Counted from the first letter of the stretch, positions 1 to 8,578 are shown. The stretch is DNA of 14,720 bases from Cyclostephanos tholiformis (GCA_036939975.1 JALLPB010000549.1:1-14720); one strand, 5' to 3'. A program made the numbers and translations. The notes: generated by a model not told the origin, from the letters alone.

Positions 1-720
1 ACTTCATTTTTAGACCTTAAAACTAAGCTCATAATTTTCTTCTCTCGACCTGAACCACCTGTAACTCGTTTCCACCCGCCTAGGTCATTCTTCTCCTTTA
101 ATCAGTGAGCTTCATATTCCCAGAAGGTGTCCTTGTTTGGAGTTTCTTATTTACCCTATTTGAGGAAGACTTGGTGATCAATCAAGGTGAATAGGTTAGT
201 AGAAAAGTAGAAAGGCTTAGGCCAATTACCCATGCATGTGATTGTAAAACCTCCTGACAAGCAGAGCTCAAATAATTACTCAAGCTGCACAATGAAAGAA
301 GCAATCACAAATATTCCACATCAGTTGAAATATTTGATTTGATATACAGATATACAGTCATGATGAATAAAAAATTTGACGCCAAGAAGATCTTGTCAGT
401 TGAATTGAATTTTCAAGTCTGTTGAACTGTAGAAGAGTATGGCATCAAACTTTGATTTTTTGCTCCCTCTGTCTGACTATTTTTATACTTTTCCTGGAGC
501 ACCCCACCATGGCAGCTGAATAGACTCTAGCACCACCATGATGAGAAATATTGCCAAACCAAAGACCCCCTTCATATATACAATAAGGGTGATGTGTCCC
601 TAGCTTGGTATCGTATCATTTTAATTTTTGGGAGTGTAGTAGCAATCCATCTACATAGTGGGTGAGCGTCCATTTTTTTACCAACAACAAATTATGTTTA
701 TAACATTGATTTACATTGTT
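1..720. other. No gene recognised; AT-rich flank
   Basis: I see no convincing coding frame on either strand. The stretch is AT-rich with scattered stops and short homopolymers, and nothing resembles a tRNA, rRNA or tandem repeat. It lies downstream of the decayed minus-strand remnant at 721-1276, so it may be more of the same old insertion that has lost its reading frame, but the sequence does not show this directly. Confidence 0.5.
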
Positions 721-1276
721 TTACACTGCTTCTTCCTCCTCAACTTTGTTTCCAACATCCACCCTAATATTGCCCCCAACATTGGGGTAATTCTCCAGCT
801 GTTCTACCACGTCGTCAAATTCCTATCCACAGTCATTGTGTCCCTTTCCTCCTGAGTGAGTTTATGCGCAGTTTGGATGAATTTCATCTTCTTCCTTGTC
901 TGCAGATGCCCAAGTTCTGTGTTGGCAAAATCTAAATCCATCCTACCTGCCTCAATCTATGCAATTTTGTCATCATCCATCCTTCGGTCACATTTTGGTG
1001 GCACTGTCTCCTTTCAAGCAATCTCCTCCCATGTCTTGAACTTTTCCTCCTTTGACATGCCCCTGACCTTTGCAACCTTGTGCCAGGCAAGAAACACATT
1101 CATCTCATAACCTTTATCTTGCTCCATTCATTTTTGCTGTTGTTTAATATAGTAAGTGCCTTCGCCTTGTTGGTCATCTCCCAGAGATTGCTTTTCTTCT
1201 TGGCCATCAACCAAACATTATGCTCTTCTGTTGCACACTGCATATTCCAGTGCAAAATGCTTTGTAAAAGACTGGA
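721..1276 (-). pseudogene. Decayed coding remnant, charged protein, probably mobile-element derived
   Basis: Three successive minus-strand frames together read like one protein. Frame one (1276-1100) includes HWNMQCATEEHNVWLMAKKK. Frame two (about 1127-807) includes LAWHKVAKVRGMSKEEKF and is interrupted by a TGA at 1014-1016 and a TAG at 957-959. Frame three (about 820-721) includes EFDDVVEQLENYPNVGGNI and ends with an acidic EEEEAV before TAA at 721-723. Two frame changes and at least two internal stops are needed, so this is a broken gene. The protein is rich in Lys, Glu and Trp with no signal peptide or membrane segment. I do not recognise the family; the multi-lesion decay suggests a transposon-encoded protein, but that is inference. 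Plus-strand ORFs over the same bases are hydrophobic antisense shadows. Confidence 0.6.
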
Positions 1277-1368
1277 TCAAGGCACCCTTCAGGTCTCTTC
1301 TTCATCTGTGATAAGCCAGTTAGCCCAAGGGTGACAGCTTAGTGGTGAACTTGGTTGGGAATTCCATC

Positions 1369-1406
1369 TTCCCCCTGATTTCTGAGACTCCCCATCAGAA
1401 GGGGAA
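1369..1406. repeat. Imperfect inverted repeat (hairpin)
   Basis: The arm TTCCCCCTGAT at 1369-1379 is complementary, apart from a small bulge, to ATCAGAAGGGGAA at 1394-1406, with a loop of about 14 bases. It lies just upstream of the perfect 12-base palindrome at 1413-1424 and beside the decayed remnant at 721-1276, so it could be the folded end of an old DNA element. No terminal inverted repeat partner or target duplication was found. Confidence 0.5.
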
Positions 1407-1412
1407 TCCCAG

Positions 1413-1424
1413 TTCCGGCCGGAA
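1413..1424. repeat. Perfect 12-bp palindrome TTCCGGCCGGAA
   Basis: TTCCGGCCGGAA is its own reverse complement and is flanked by two GAATTCC blocks, one near 1359-1365 and one near 1431-1437. The cluster is denser in inverted repeats than its surroundings. It could be a protein-binding site or a relic of a mobile-element terminus; nothing in the sequence decides between these. Confidence 0.5.
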
Positions 1425-1836
1425 TTTTGTGAATTCCAGTTGGAAATACCTTTGGAATATTTGCTGATGGTTGTTCTTCAATTTAAAGAGACATGTGAAA
1501 AAGTATGGGAGAGTAGCAAATAAGTAGGTTTGTCAGTCTTTTTCACCTACTCACCTTCACATACCAAAATGATTGTCAATTTGCGCTCAACAAGATGGTA
1601 GCACACAAAGGGGGGAGTTATATGAGGATTTATTGCTAACAGTGGAAAATCGTTAAATAAAGGTCATGTAAAAAACGAGGGTCCGTTTTGGGGTGTCCGT
1701 CTACTACTCCTAATCTCATACATTCCCAATTGATTCCACTCTGCGCCTTCAAATATCCATCCAACCAAAGTCGCGAGCTTAAACCTAAAAATTGTATCCC
1801 CATCTCCACCAAATTACACGCGCGCAACTTAATGCA

Positions 1837-4007
1837 TTACACTTTAATCTTCACGCTGTTAGGGTCCAAGCTGGCGCACTCCTCGGCCCTTTTCTTATTC
1901 CAAAAACTCGCGGGAAGTATCTTGGTGGGGTCGCACCTGTGCTTGTACTTGTTCACAACCTCCGTGACCTCGTCGAAAAGCGCGGCGTCGAGCGTAATGG
2001 GATCGAGACCGAGGTTGCAAAACTTGCGGTTGGACACCTCTAGCTCGTTCTCGGCAGCCTCCTGCCTGGGGTTCGGTAGGAGGTTGACGTCGACGCCGGT
2101 CTGGTCGGCAACGAGCTTCGCTACGTCCCGCACGCGCCTTGTCTCAGCGATCTGGTTGAAGATCTCGACGCGCTCCCCCGCCTTAGGGGGGTTGTTGATC
2201 GCGATTTCGATGCACCGTGCGGTGTCGGTGATGTGGATGAAACCGCGCGTTTGCCCGCCAGTGCCATAGACCGTGAGGGGCACGCCCATTGCGCCCTGCA
2301 TGAGGAAGCGGTTCAGCACGGTGCCGTAATCCCCATCGTAGTCGAAGCGGTTGACGAGGCGCTCGTCTTTAATGGTCTGGGGGGTGTTGGTGCCCCAAAC
2401 AATCCCCTGATGAAGGTCGGTTATGCGGAGCTGATCGTTCTTTTGGTAGAATTGCCACAGGAGTGCGTCAAGGCACTTCGTCGCGTGGTAAACTGATCCG
2501 GGGTAGGCAGGGTGGAGAATATTCGCCTCCCGTCCTCCCGGGAGGATGATGTCGATGTATCCCTCGGGGATCTCCCCTCCGGAGGTTCCGTAGCCATACA
2601 CTCCCATGGTGCCAAGGTGGACAATGTGGGCATCTACCTCCGAGTCGATGACAGCGCAGCACAGGTTATTTGATCCCGAGACATTATTATCGACAGTGTA
2701 ACGCTTGGTTTTAGAATTCTTCATGGAGTAGGGAGCCGCACGCTGCTCGGCGAAGTGGACGATGGAGTCGGGTTTTTCGTCCTTAATAAGTTGAACTAAG
2801 AGATCGTACTCCTTAGCGACGTCGAGGTTGACAAATTTAATATCCTTTCCCGACACCTCCTTCCATGCACTGACGCGGACCTGTTTCGACGTACGAAAAG
2901 GGGAAGAAAATCGTTAGCTCGTTGTACCAAATGAAATAATTCATTAATCAACGTATCCGAGCCAAGAAGTCAATCTCCATCACGAGGAGTGCGCAATCAC
3001 AATACTGCGAAGTCTCCCTTAAGTTTCATTAAAGCCGCAGAAATGTCTTCAGACTATGCTTTGTGTGTTATACACGAGGAGCACATCAGACGGTAATTCC
3101 ATAAATGCGTTAATCATGAACTTGTCATTCTCCCTCATCTTTTCGTGGACAGTCACTCTACCCAACGAATGTCGAATTCGACAAGCACCTCTCTAAGACC
3201 AAGGATGATCGATTTCCGACGATGGCGGCATGCACAATTTCCCCCATAACATCCGTCAATGGTTTCAATTATGCATCACATAAACGCTTGTCATCCCGAG
3301 CGGGTATCTTCCCCCGAAAAAAAAAATGGAATACCACAACGAATGCCAATCGGGGCATAGATGGCTCATATATATGGCGCGCTACTTGTGAACATTTTCA
3401 AGGAACCGTCCGCGCAAGAAACAAAAAGAAAAAGGCCACCCCCCCCCCCCCCCCCCCCCCACCACCACAAAAAAATCGAATACGAGTAAAAAACACAAAC
3501 AAACAAGGCGAGCCCCGCTCGCATCGGCGCATAAATCAAGAGGACGACCGGCCGTGCCGGTCGATCCCCCGGACGTGTTCGCGTAGAGAAATGGGATGCG
3601 AAAAATGAATGGTAGGGTGTGTGTGCGTCGGGCGGGTATAAACTCACACCCGGCGGCTGAATCGGCGTTAGCGAATCGCATCCCAATTCGGTATCGATAT
3701 TCCTCCTGCTTAAGTTGTCAACGATGACCACGTCGTGTCCCTGATCGCTCAGGTACAGACTCGTCGGCCAGCCGCAGAAACCATCCCCCCCCAGCACGAT
3801 GACCTTCTTCTTGTCGGTGCCGTTCGCTACGCCGTCCGCGGCGGCATCGAGTCGCAGGAGCGTCCCCCGCGATGACGGGGAGTTGGGGATGATGGTTGTG
3901 GTGGTGGAGGCCCTTGTTGTGGTGGCGGTGCCTAGTATGCCCCCGGTCGTCGTGAAGGCGATGGTCGGATCGGCGGCGAATGCCGCGAGGATGAGGACGA
4001 ACTTCAT
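1837..4007 (-). CDS. SQD1: UDP-sulfoquinovose synthase, plastid-targeted (two exons)
   Basis: Catalyses formation of UDP-sulfoquinovose from UDP-glucose and sulfite, the head-group donor for the thylakoid sulfolipid SQDG, in the plastid stroma. Two exons: 4007-3648 (120 residues) and 2880-1837 (347 residues plus TAA), joined in phase 0 by a GTGAGT...CAG intron; 467 residues in all, close to the plant enzyme's length. Across the junction the spacing from LTPI to the conserved Trp equals that in the plant enzyme, which supports the splice sites. Residues 1-17 form a hydrophobic signal peptide with predicted cleavage IA|FTTT (F18), typical of complex plastids, then a Thr/Ser-rich transit region to about 65. 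The NAD-binding loop GGDGFCG is at 73-79, LGTMG with Thr211 follows, and the catalytic YHATK is at 251-255. Later blocks GTVLNRF and YGTGGQTRG fit the family. No in-frame ATG lies upstream of 4007. It reads away from the CCDC40 homologue. The GTMGVYGYG block differs from the plant GTMGEYG form. Confidence 0.94.
2881..3647 (-). other. Intron of the SQD1 gene (767 nt, GT-AG)
   Basis: On the minus strand it begins GTGAGT (3647-3642), just after the codon for residue 120, and ends ...CAG (2883-2881), before GTC CGC GTC. Removing it restores the conserved path from LTPI to the Trp of VRVSAWKEV in phase 0. At 767 nt it is long for a diatom-type intron. It contains the uninterrupted G run at 3439-3460 (sense strand) and an A run on the plus strand near 3318-3326. 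I see no coding content: the ORFs overlapping it are short, low in complexity, or simple run-through of exon 1. Confidence 0.88.
3439..3460. repeat. Poly(C)/poly(G) homopolymer, 22 bases
   Basis: Twenty-two consecutive C on the plus strand, flanked by CCA and ACCACCAC. In the SQD1 pre-mRNA this is a run of 22 G within the intron, next to GGT repeats. Such a run can form G-quadruplex structure and is prone to length change and assembly error, so the exact count here may not be reliable. Confidence 0.9.
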
Positions 4008-5053
4008 GGCCAAAACAAAAAGGATAAAAAAAGGAATAATAATGATGCAAGACTCTTCTATCCCTAATATACGATTATAAAAAAATCCAATGACCACGGA
4101 AAAATCGAGTCGAGGTGCATGAACACGAGTGAGTGATAGGCATATCTTTCATTTCATTCGCACTAATCCATCATGTGTTAATATTATATGTGTGAATATG
4201 CGTCATCAAAACGAGGAAAATCACCAATAAGTAATTTAAGTAACTCTAAATAGGCATCCAAAACCTCCACGTGTAAAAAAGATTCGTCTTGTGGAGAGGG
4301 GGGAATCTTCGGGCGGGCCCCGACAAAAATCCACGACGTGTGATGGTGTTTTTCTCACCACTGACTTGAATTGAAGAAATACCATGGTATATTTCCAAAT
4401 TTTGGTTTCGACAACATTTTATTTTTGGCCTTCATGTTTTTTCGAACAATCATCGATCATCTCAAGACAACATGTCAACCATCGCCCATCCAAGTGAGGT
4501 GAATCCTCAATTACGACCCAATGCGTGAGCGGAACATATCGCCGAAAATGAAGCCATCGTCGTCGTCGTCGTCGTTCGATGCCATGAAGAGATGGGCGAG
4601 GGAGGAGACTTAATGACGTTGATCGACGATGATGATGACGGAATTATCGTTCCGTCACACATGGCGTCGATTCTTAACCGAGGATTCGGTATCGGGGGAC
4701 GATGATGGTCGAAGATAAGAGGGGAGGCAACGACGACGATGAAGACGACGACGACACGGGACTTGTCGTCCGCATTCTGCATCGAGGACACGTCGATTCC
4801 TCCTCAAGTCCCCTTCGTCGTCGGACGGTTGCATTCATCCCCGGGGGGGGAGGAACGTCTTCCAAGCATGGCGAAGGCGACGCCATCTCCCCTGCTTTAA
4901 TATTACGCAGTCGCGATCGTGGCGCACGCTTGCGCGATATAGATTTTCGTCTTTTTTGTGTGTTTGTTTGTTTTTTTTTAATGTAAAATGTTCGGGAGGT
5001 TTTCGTCGCTTCCCCTCCTTGGACGAAAGCCAGGAGTGGACGAATAAAGCGAT
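4008..5053. promoter_or_regulatory. Divergent intergenic region between SQD1 and CCDC40 homologue
   Basis: About 1.05 kb separates the SQD1 start codon (reading left) from the CCDC40 start codon (reading right), so both promoters must lie here. Toward SQD1 the sequence is AT-rich, with TATATTAG- and TATAAT-like stretches and ATTGG (inverted CCAAT) about 80 bases from the ATG on the minus strand; these are weak candidates. The right half is GC-richer, with a (CGT)6 tract and GAC/GAT trinucleotide runs that create acidic or Ser-rich ORFs I regard as spurious. No RNA gene is apparent. An in-frame TAA at 5045-5047 closes the CCDC40 frame just upstream of its ATG. Confidence 0.6.
4558..4575. repeat. 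(CGT)6 trinucleotide repeat
   Basis: Six perfect CGT units in the divergent intergenic region. The repeat and nearby GAC/GAT runs (about 4729-4757) account for the low-complexity ORFs on both strands here. Confidence 0.85.
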
Positions 5054-7876
5054 ATGAGCCCGAACGACGAAGATAATTATCGTGCCGATAATAATGACGA
5101 CGATGACGGGGGCGTCGATGACGAGATACCGCCGAGCGCGAAGAGTGACATCGACGAACGTTTGTCTCGAGATGAGGGAGGGGGGGGATTGTCGTCGTCG
5201 TCGTGGCCGTCGTCAGAATCTAAAACTAACTCCGACTTCCCCGAGGAGGATGACGACGAGGAGGACCTCAAGACAAATCCAATGCTGGAGAGGATCCGAT
5301 CGACTCTATACCAGCAGCTGCTCCAGACGCGCGATAGGGTGAAACTCGAATTGACCGAGAAGGAGCGGTCATTGAAGGAGGCCAAGAGGTTGAGGGAGGA
5401 TGCGGGCATCGAACTATACGGGGTGCAACAACAGCTGTCTCGGCTGCAGTCGAGTTTGAAGTCAGTGGAAGAACGGTACGAATTGGTTTCGAAGGAGCGT
5501 ATTGAGGGCCAGACCAGGGCATCGGAGGCGAGGCAGGGACTTGCGAATAAGGCCCCATCGACCGAGGACCTGCGCGGCGAGTCATCCCGTCGACGTGAGG
5601 AGCTCGATGCCCTCCTCGAGAGTATCCGCAGGGCGAAGGAATACAACGACGCCATGAAGAGCGAGGTGTCGGTGACGCGAACGGTCGCCAACAAGACCGG
5701 AGAGGACTTGAGGGCCCGCGCCAAGGACAAGCTGGATCAGGACGCTTACATCGACGGCCTCAACAGGCAGGTCACGCGACTCGAGGACGAGATAGCGCTT
5801 GCCGAGGCACAGCTATGCGCGCAGAAGGAACAGAGTGACGCCGTGGACACAATGATTCGAGAGACTAGCGGTGCCCTGAACGCCCTTGCCAGCGAGCAGA
5901 AGCGGCTCGTTCAGCAATGGAACACTTCCGTCGTTGCGCTCGGTAGGCGGGATCAGGCGCTCAACGCGGCGACGAAGGCGCTTAGGAAGGTACAGGACTC
6001 GGTTAAGGACATGGAGAACGAGAATTCGAGGCTGGAGCGAGATATTGCATCATTGCGAGAGAGTTACGACGGCATTATTGTTTCAAGAGACCGTTTGTAT
6101 AATGAAATCGTCTTCGTGGAAAATAACACCGCGAAAGTCCAGTCAAACTTGGTAGCTTTGTCCGAAACTTTTACGATGCTTCAAGAAGCGCTGAAAAATG
6201 CAAACCAAGAAGAGAAAGCGCTTGCATCTGCGGTATCGAAAATAGAAAGCGAAATCTCCACCCTGAATTACAAATGTGAGCTTCTCATTCGGGAACGGCA
6301 TTCAATCGAGGATAAAATATCCGCAATGAGGCACCAGCAAACTAACAAGTCCGAGGTGGCCCAAAGCCTCGTTAAGAAAGAAAATTACATACTTGCCAAG
6401 ATTCACGACAAGGAGATCGAGGTTGCAAATATTCTCAACGAAATCGTGCGGCTGGATATAGACAGATTAAACACGCAGGCTCACAACTTGCAATTGGAAG
6501 AAAAATTGAACGAAGAGCTCGCGGTATTGAAGGATGCAGAGACATTAATCGACGAGAAAGTGGCGGAAACGCGTCGCTGCATTGATGAAACCGAAAAGAA
6601 GACGAATCGCGTCGTGAAGCTCAATCGGGAATACAAAAAAATGGTGGATGAATGCGAGGATGAGACGCCTCTGGGACCTCTTGAAGCGATACTGAAGAAT
6701 TTATCAAAGCAAGTAGATCACGAAGCGTCCGAAAACAGAAGTCTTCAGAGCGATTGGCTCATGTGTCAGACCGAGCTCATCAGTACTACAAGTAAAACGA
6801 ACGCCATCCAGGAGAAAGATAGCGAGTTGATTGCTAGACTGGGCGTTCTGAGGCATAAATTATTGCGCCTGGTTCAAGAGAATCACACGAACGAAGCAGC
6901 ATTAAAGTCCGTCGAGTACAAATCTCGTGATTTGCACATGGACATGACGCGTCTGAACGATTTAATCGAACAAAATGGGCGCCGTCGAGTGGAGTACAAA
7001 AATAAAATTAGAGTGAGCGCTATGGAATTTGAGAGAGAACTATCAGAGCTGAATCAACGTTCTATCGAGTTAGAGAGACAAATATCCGAGGTGCAGTCGA
7101 ATAGGACAAAGATCCTGATCGAAATCAGCGATAATGAGGAGCAGATAAAAGTGTGGGAGAAAAAAATCCAAGTTGAGAAGGAAACACAGGAAGAACTCCA
7201 AACCAGTAAAGATGCTATCGATACAAAGGGGATGGAAAGAGAGATCCAAAAAATGAAGCGCCGATTGGCGACCTTGGCAACAACTCAGGAGCAGCTCCTT
7301 CGTGATATGGAGCTTGCCATACGCAAAAGGGAGGATATTTCAGTCAAATACAAGAATACCAAACATCACCAAAACGAATCTCGGGGACAAAGTATCACCA
7401 AGGGCGAACAGGCTACAAAAATTCAACACGCTATATCCAAGCTAGAAAGAATGGAGATCAGCATCCAAGAAGACACACAGAGTGTTGTCTGTGCTCGCGA
7501 GGAATTGTCGGCCATTAGGCTGGTCTTGAGAGACACTTCAAATCAATTTCATTCATTTTGTGAGTTGAGAAAATCTCTTGAGAAAGAAGTGGCAGAGTCG
7601 GAGTTCGCAAAGAATCGAATGATTTCATTGTGCGGCCTTTACAAAGAGGTCCTACAACGGTATGAAAGTCTAGAAAAGGGTGATGTGCCTCCAGTTAGCG
7701 TGACTCCGAGGACCGAGTTCGAAGTTGAGAACAACTTGCTGGCGGCTAAAACCAGGATGAAAATGTTATCCAACATCATAAGCCACTTATCGATGAAGTT
7801 CGACGAATATAAGGAAATCTTTGACAGAATATCTGACATATTATATGCGATACCAAGTGAGAGAGTGGTGGGTTAA
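5054..7876 (+). CDS. CCDC40: Axonemal coiled-coil ruler protein CCDC40/FAP172 homologue
   Basis: CCDC40, with CCDC39, forms the 96-nm molecular ruler along flagellar doublet microtubules and sets positions for radial spokes, inner dynein arms and the nexin-dynein regulatory complex. This 940-residue single-exon protein has a low-complexity acidic N-terminus (1-72), then almost continuous coiled coil from about 76 to 925. Blocks I recognise from the family are the NPMLERIRSTL entry into the coiled coil (75-85), LYGVQQQL (121-128), EDEIALAEAQ (244-253) and QQWNTSVVALGRRDQAL (287-303); the last is the most diagnostic. There are no membrane segments or enzymatic domains. Human CCDC40 is somewhat longer, mainly in its disordered N-terminus. 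The start is fixed by a TAA nine bases upstream of the ATG. The first third has G/C-rich third codon positions and the rest is clearly more AT-rich. The alternative, a generic SMC- or myosin-like coiled coil, is less likely given these blocks. Confidence 0.86.
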   Translation: MSPNDEDNYRADNNDDDDGGVDDEIPPSAKSDIDERLSRDEGGGGLSSSSWPSSESKTNSDFPEEDDDEEDLKTNPMLERIRSTLYQQLLQTRDRVKLELTEKERSLKEAKRLREDAGIELYGVQQQLSRLQSSLKSVEERYELVSKERIEGQTRASEARQGLANKAPSTEDLRGESSRRREELDALLESIRRAKEYNDAMKSEVSVTRTVANKTGEDLRARAKDKLDQDAYIDGLNRQVTRLEDEIALAEAQLCAQKEQSDAVDTMIRETSGALNALASEQKRLVQQWNTSVVALGRRDQALNAATKALRKVQDSVKDMENENSRLERDIASLRESYDGIIVSRDRLYNEIVFVENNTAKVQSNLVALSETFTMLQEALKNANQEEKALASAVSKIESEISTLNYKCELLIRERHSIEDKISAMRHQQTNKSEVAQSLVKKENYILAKIHDKEIEVANILNEIVRLDIDRLNTQAHNLQLEEKLNEELAVLKDAETLIDEKVAETRRCIDETEKKTNRVVKLNREYKKMVDECEDETPLGPLEAILKNLSKQVDHEASENRSLQSDWLMCQTELISTTSKTNAIQEKDSELIARLGVLRHKLLRLVQENHTNEAALKSVEYKSRDLHMDMTRLNDLIEQNGRRRVEYKNKIRVSAMEFERELSELNQRSIELERQISEVQSNRTKILIEISDNEEQIKVWEKKIQVEKETQEELQTSKDAIDTKGMEREIQKMKRRLATLATTQEQLLRDMELAIRKREDISVKYKNTKHHQNESRGQSITKGEQATKIQHAISKLERMEISIQEDTQSVVCAREELSAIRLVLRDTSNQFHSFCELRKSLEKEVAESEFAKNRMISLCGLYKEVLQRYESLEKGDVPPVSVTPRTEFEVENNLLAAKTRMKMLSNIISHLSMKFDEYKEIFDRISDILYAIPSERVVG

Positions 7877-8334
7877 CTTGTAAGGTATAATTGAGTTCTT
7901 GAGGTATTAATGCAGATTCAAAAAGCTAAGAGCTCCAAGTGGATTCGATGTGTGGGAGCAAGCGTTCCTACTGTTGAAGAGGCCTTGGTCGAAAAGCTCC
8001 TCAAGGAAAACTCTAAGAAAAAAAAACAATTCAACAAATGTTCTTACACCATTTTCTTCAAGATAAATACTGAGTGCTTAACATCCATTCAACTTTGATG
8101 AGGGCAACGGAGTTTTCTTGACAAGTATTTTTTTGCTTCTTCTCTCATCTTGCTATTTTAAAAATTGGTTTAAAAGATGATGATGCAAACTCCTCCGAGA
8201 ATTATAGGATGAGTTTTTTTTTTGATCACCGCCCTCGCCGACATAAGCTGTCATCAGAAACCCTGTTTTTGACAATCTTAAACAAAACAACAATTATCAC
8301 ACAGTATTTAAATATTATTAGGTAACCATTTAAG
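7877..8334. other. AT-rich 3' flank; one short ORF of doubtful status
   Basis: This follows the CCDC40 stop and ends at the microsatellite that appears to terminate the retroelement. The only item of note is a plus-strand ORF at 7910-8098 (62 residues, containing VPTVEEALVEKLLKE and a Lys run). It could be a 3' UTR accident or, less likely, a terminal CCDC40 exon reached by splicing from a weak donor near 7857-7866 to the CAG at 7912-7914. No RNA gene or other repeat is evident. Confidence 0.4.
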
Positions 8335-8364
8335 TTAGATTAGATTAGATTAGACTAGATTAGA
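8335..8364. repeat. (TTAGA)6 microsatellite, probable 3' tail of the retroelement
   Basis: Six tandem TTAGA pentamers on the plus strand, one carrying a T-to-C change (GACTAGA), i.e. (TCTAA)n on the minus strand. It lies about 215 bases beyond the last stop codon of the minus-strand retroelement, where many non-LTR retrotransposons carry a short simple-repeat tail instead of poly(A). I take it as the element's 3' boundary; that is inference. Confidence 0.7.
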
Positions 8365-8578
8365 TTTACTTCACTACCATAAAGGCTTAAGTGCCGTAGA
8401 ATTGAGTTTGCCTACGGGATCATTGGGCTTGCAATCCATCATCGCCTGCATATGTTTTCCTATAGGTGTATTTCAACTGTGCAAAGCCATCAAGGAGAGT
8501 CACCAGCTAGGAGCAGGAGAGAGAGGGGGTGGAACAGGGGGTATCATTTTGTGTAAAGTTTTGTTTTTTGTGTGTTTT

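Larger units (their letters stand above)
1277..1836. other. Non-coding spacer downstream of the sulfolipid gene
   Basis: No supportable gene. It lies beyond the stop codon of the minus-strand UDP-sulfoquinovose synthase gene, so the part next to 1836 is presumably its 3' UTR. An AATAAA on the minus strand (plus-strand tttatt at 1629-1634) lies about 200 bases past the stop and could be a poly(A) signal, but a single hexamer is weak evidence. The interval also contains the palindromic cluster at 1369-1424. Confidence 0.45.

Noticed and set aside
658..1334. Three plus-strand ORFs of 65-84 codons with hydrophobic translations
   Set aside because: They are antisense to the better-composed charged remnant on the minus strand; the hydrophobic look comes from pyrimidine-rich sequence.
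2233..2662. Small ORFs on both strands overlapping SQD1 exon 2
   Set aside because: Out-of-frame shadows of a well-conserved coding exon.
3222..3608. Plus-strand ORF spanning the poly-C tract
   Set aside because: It lies within the SQD1 intron, contains a proline run from the homopolymer, and has no recognisable domain.
4472..4525. Possible upstream exon of the CCDC40 gene starting at an ATG and ending near a GTGAGC donor-like site
   Set aside because: The only acceptor that would avoid the TAA at 5045-5047 is a poor one at 5048-5049, and the intact single-exon frame already starts where the family's acidic N-terminus would.
4507..4986. Overlapping ORFs on both strands in the divergent intergenic region
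   Set aside because: Their content is Ser-, Asp- and Val-run sequence generated by CGT/GAC trinucleotide repeats; no domain and no support as exons.
5077..5730. Minus-strand ORF of 217 codons opposite the CCDC40 start
   Set aside because: Ser/Arg-rich antisense shadow of the acidic and coiled-coil coding strand.
8335..8364. TTAGA tandem repeat as a telomere-like or CRISPR repeat
   Set aside because: Only six five-base units with no spacers; telomeric repeats of algae and plants are TTAGGG or TTTAGGG, and the position fits a LINE tail better.
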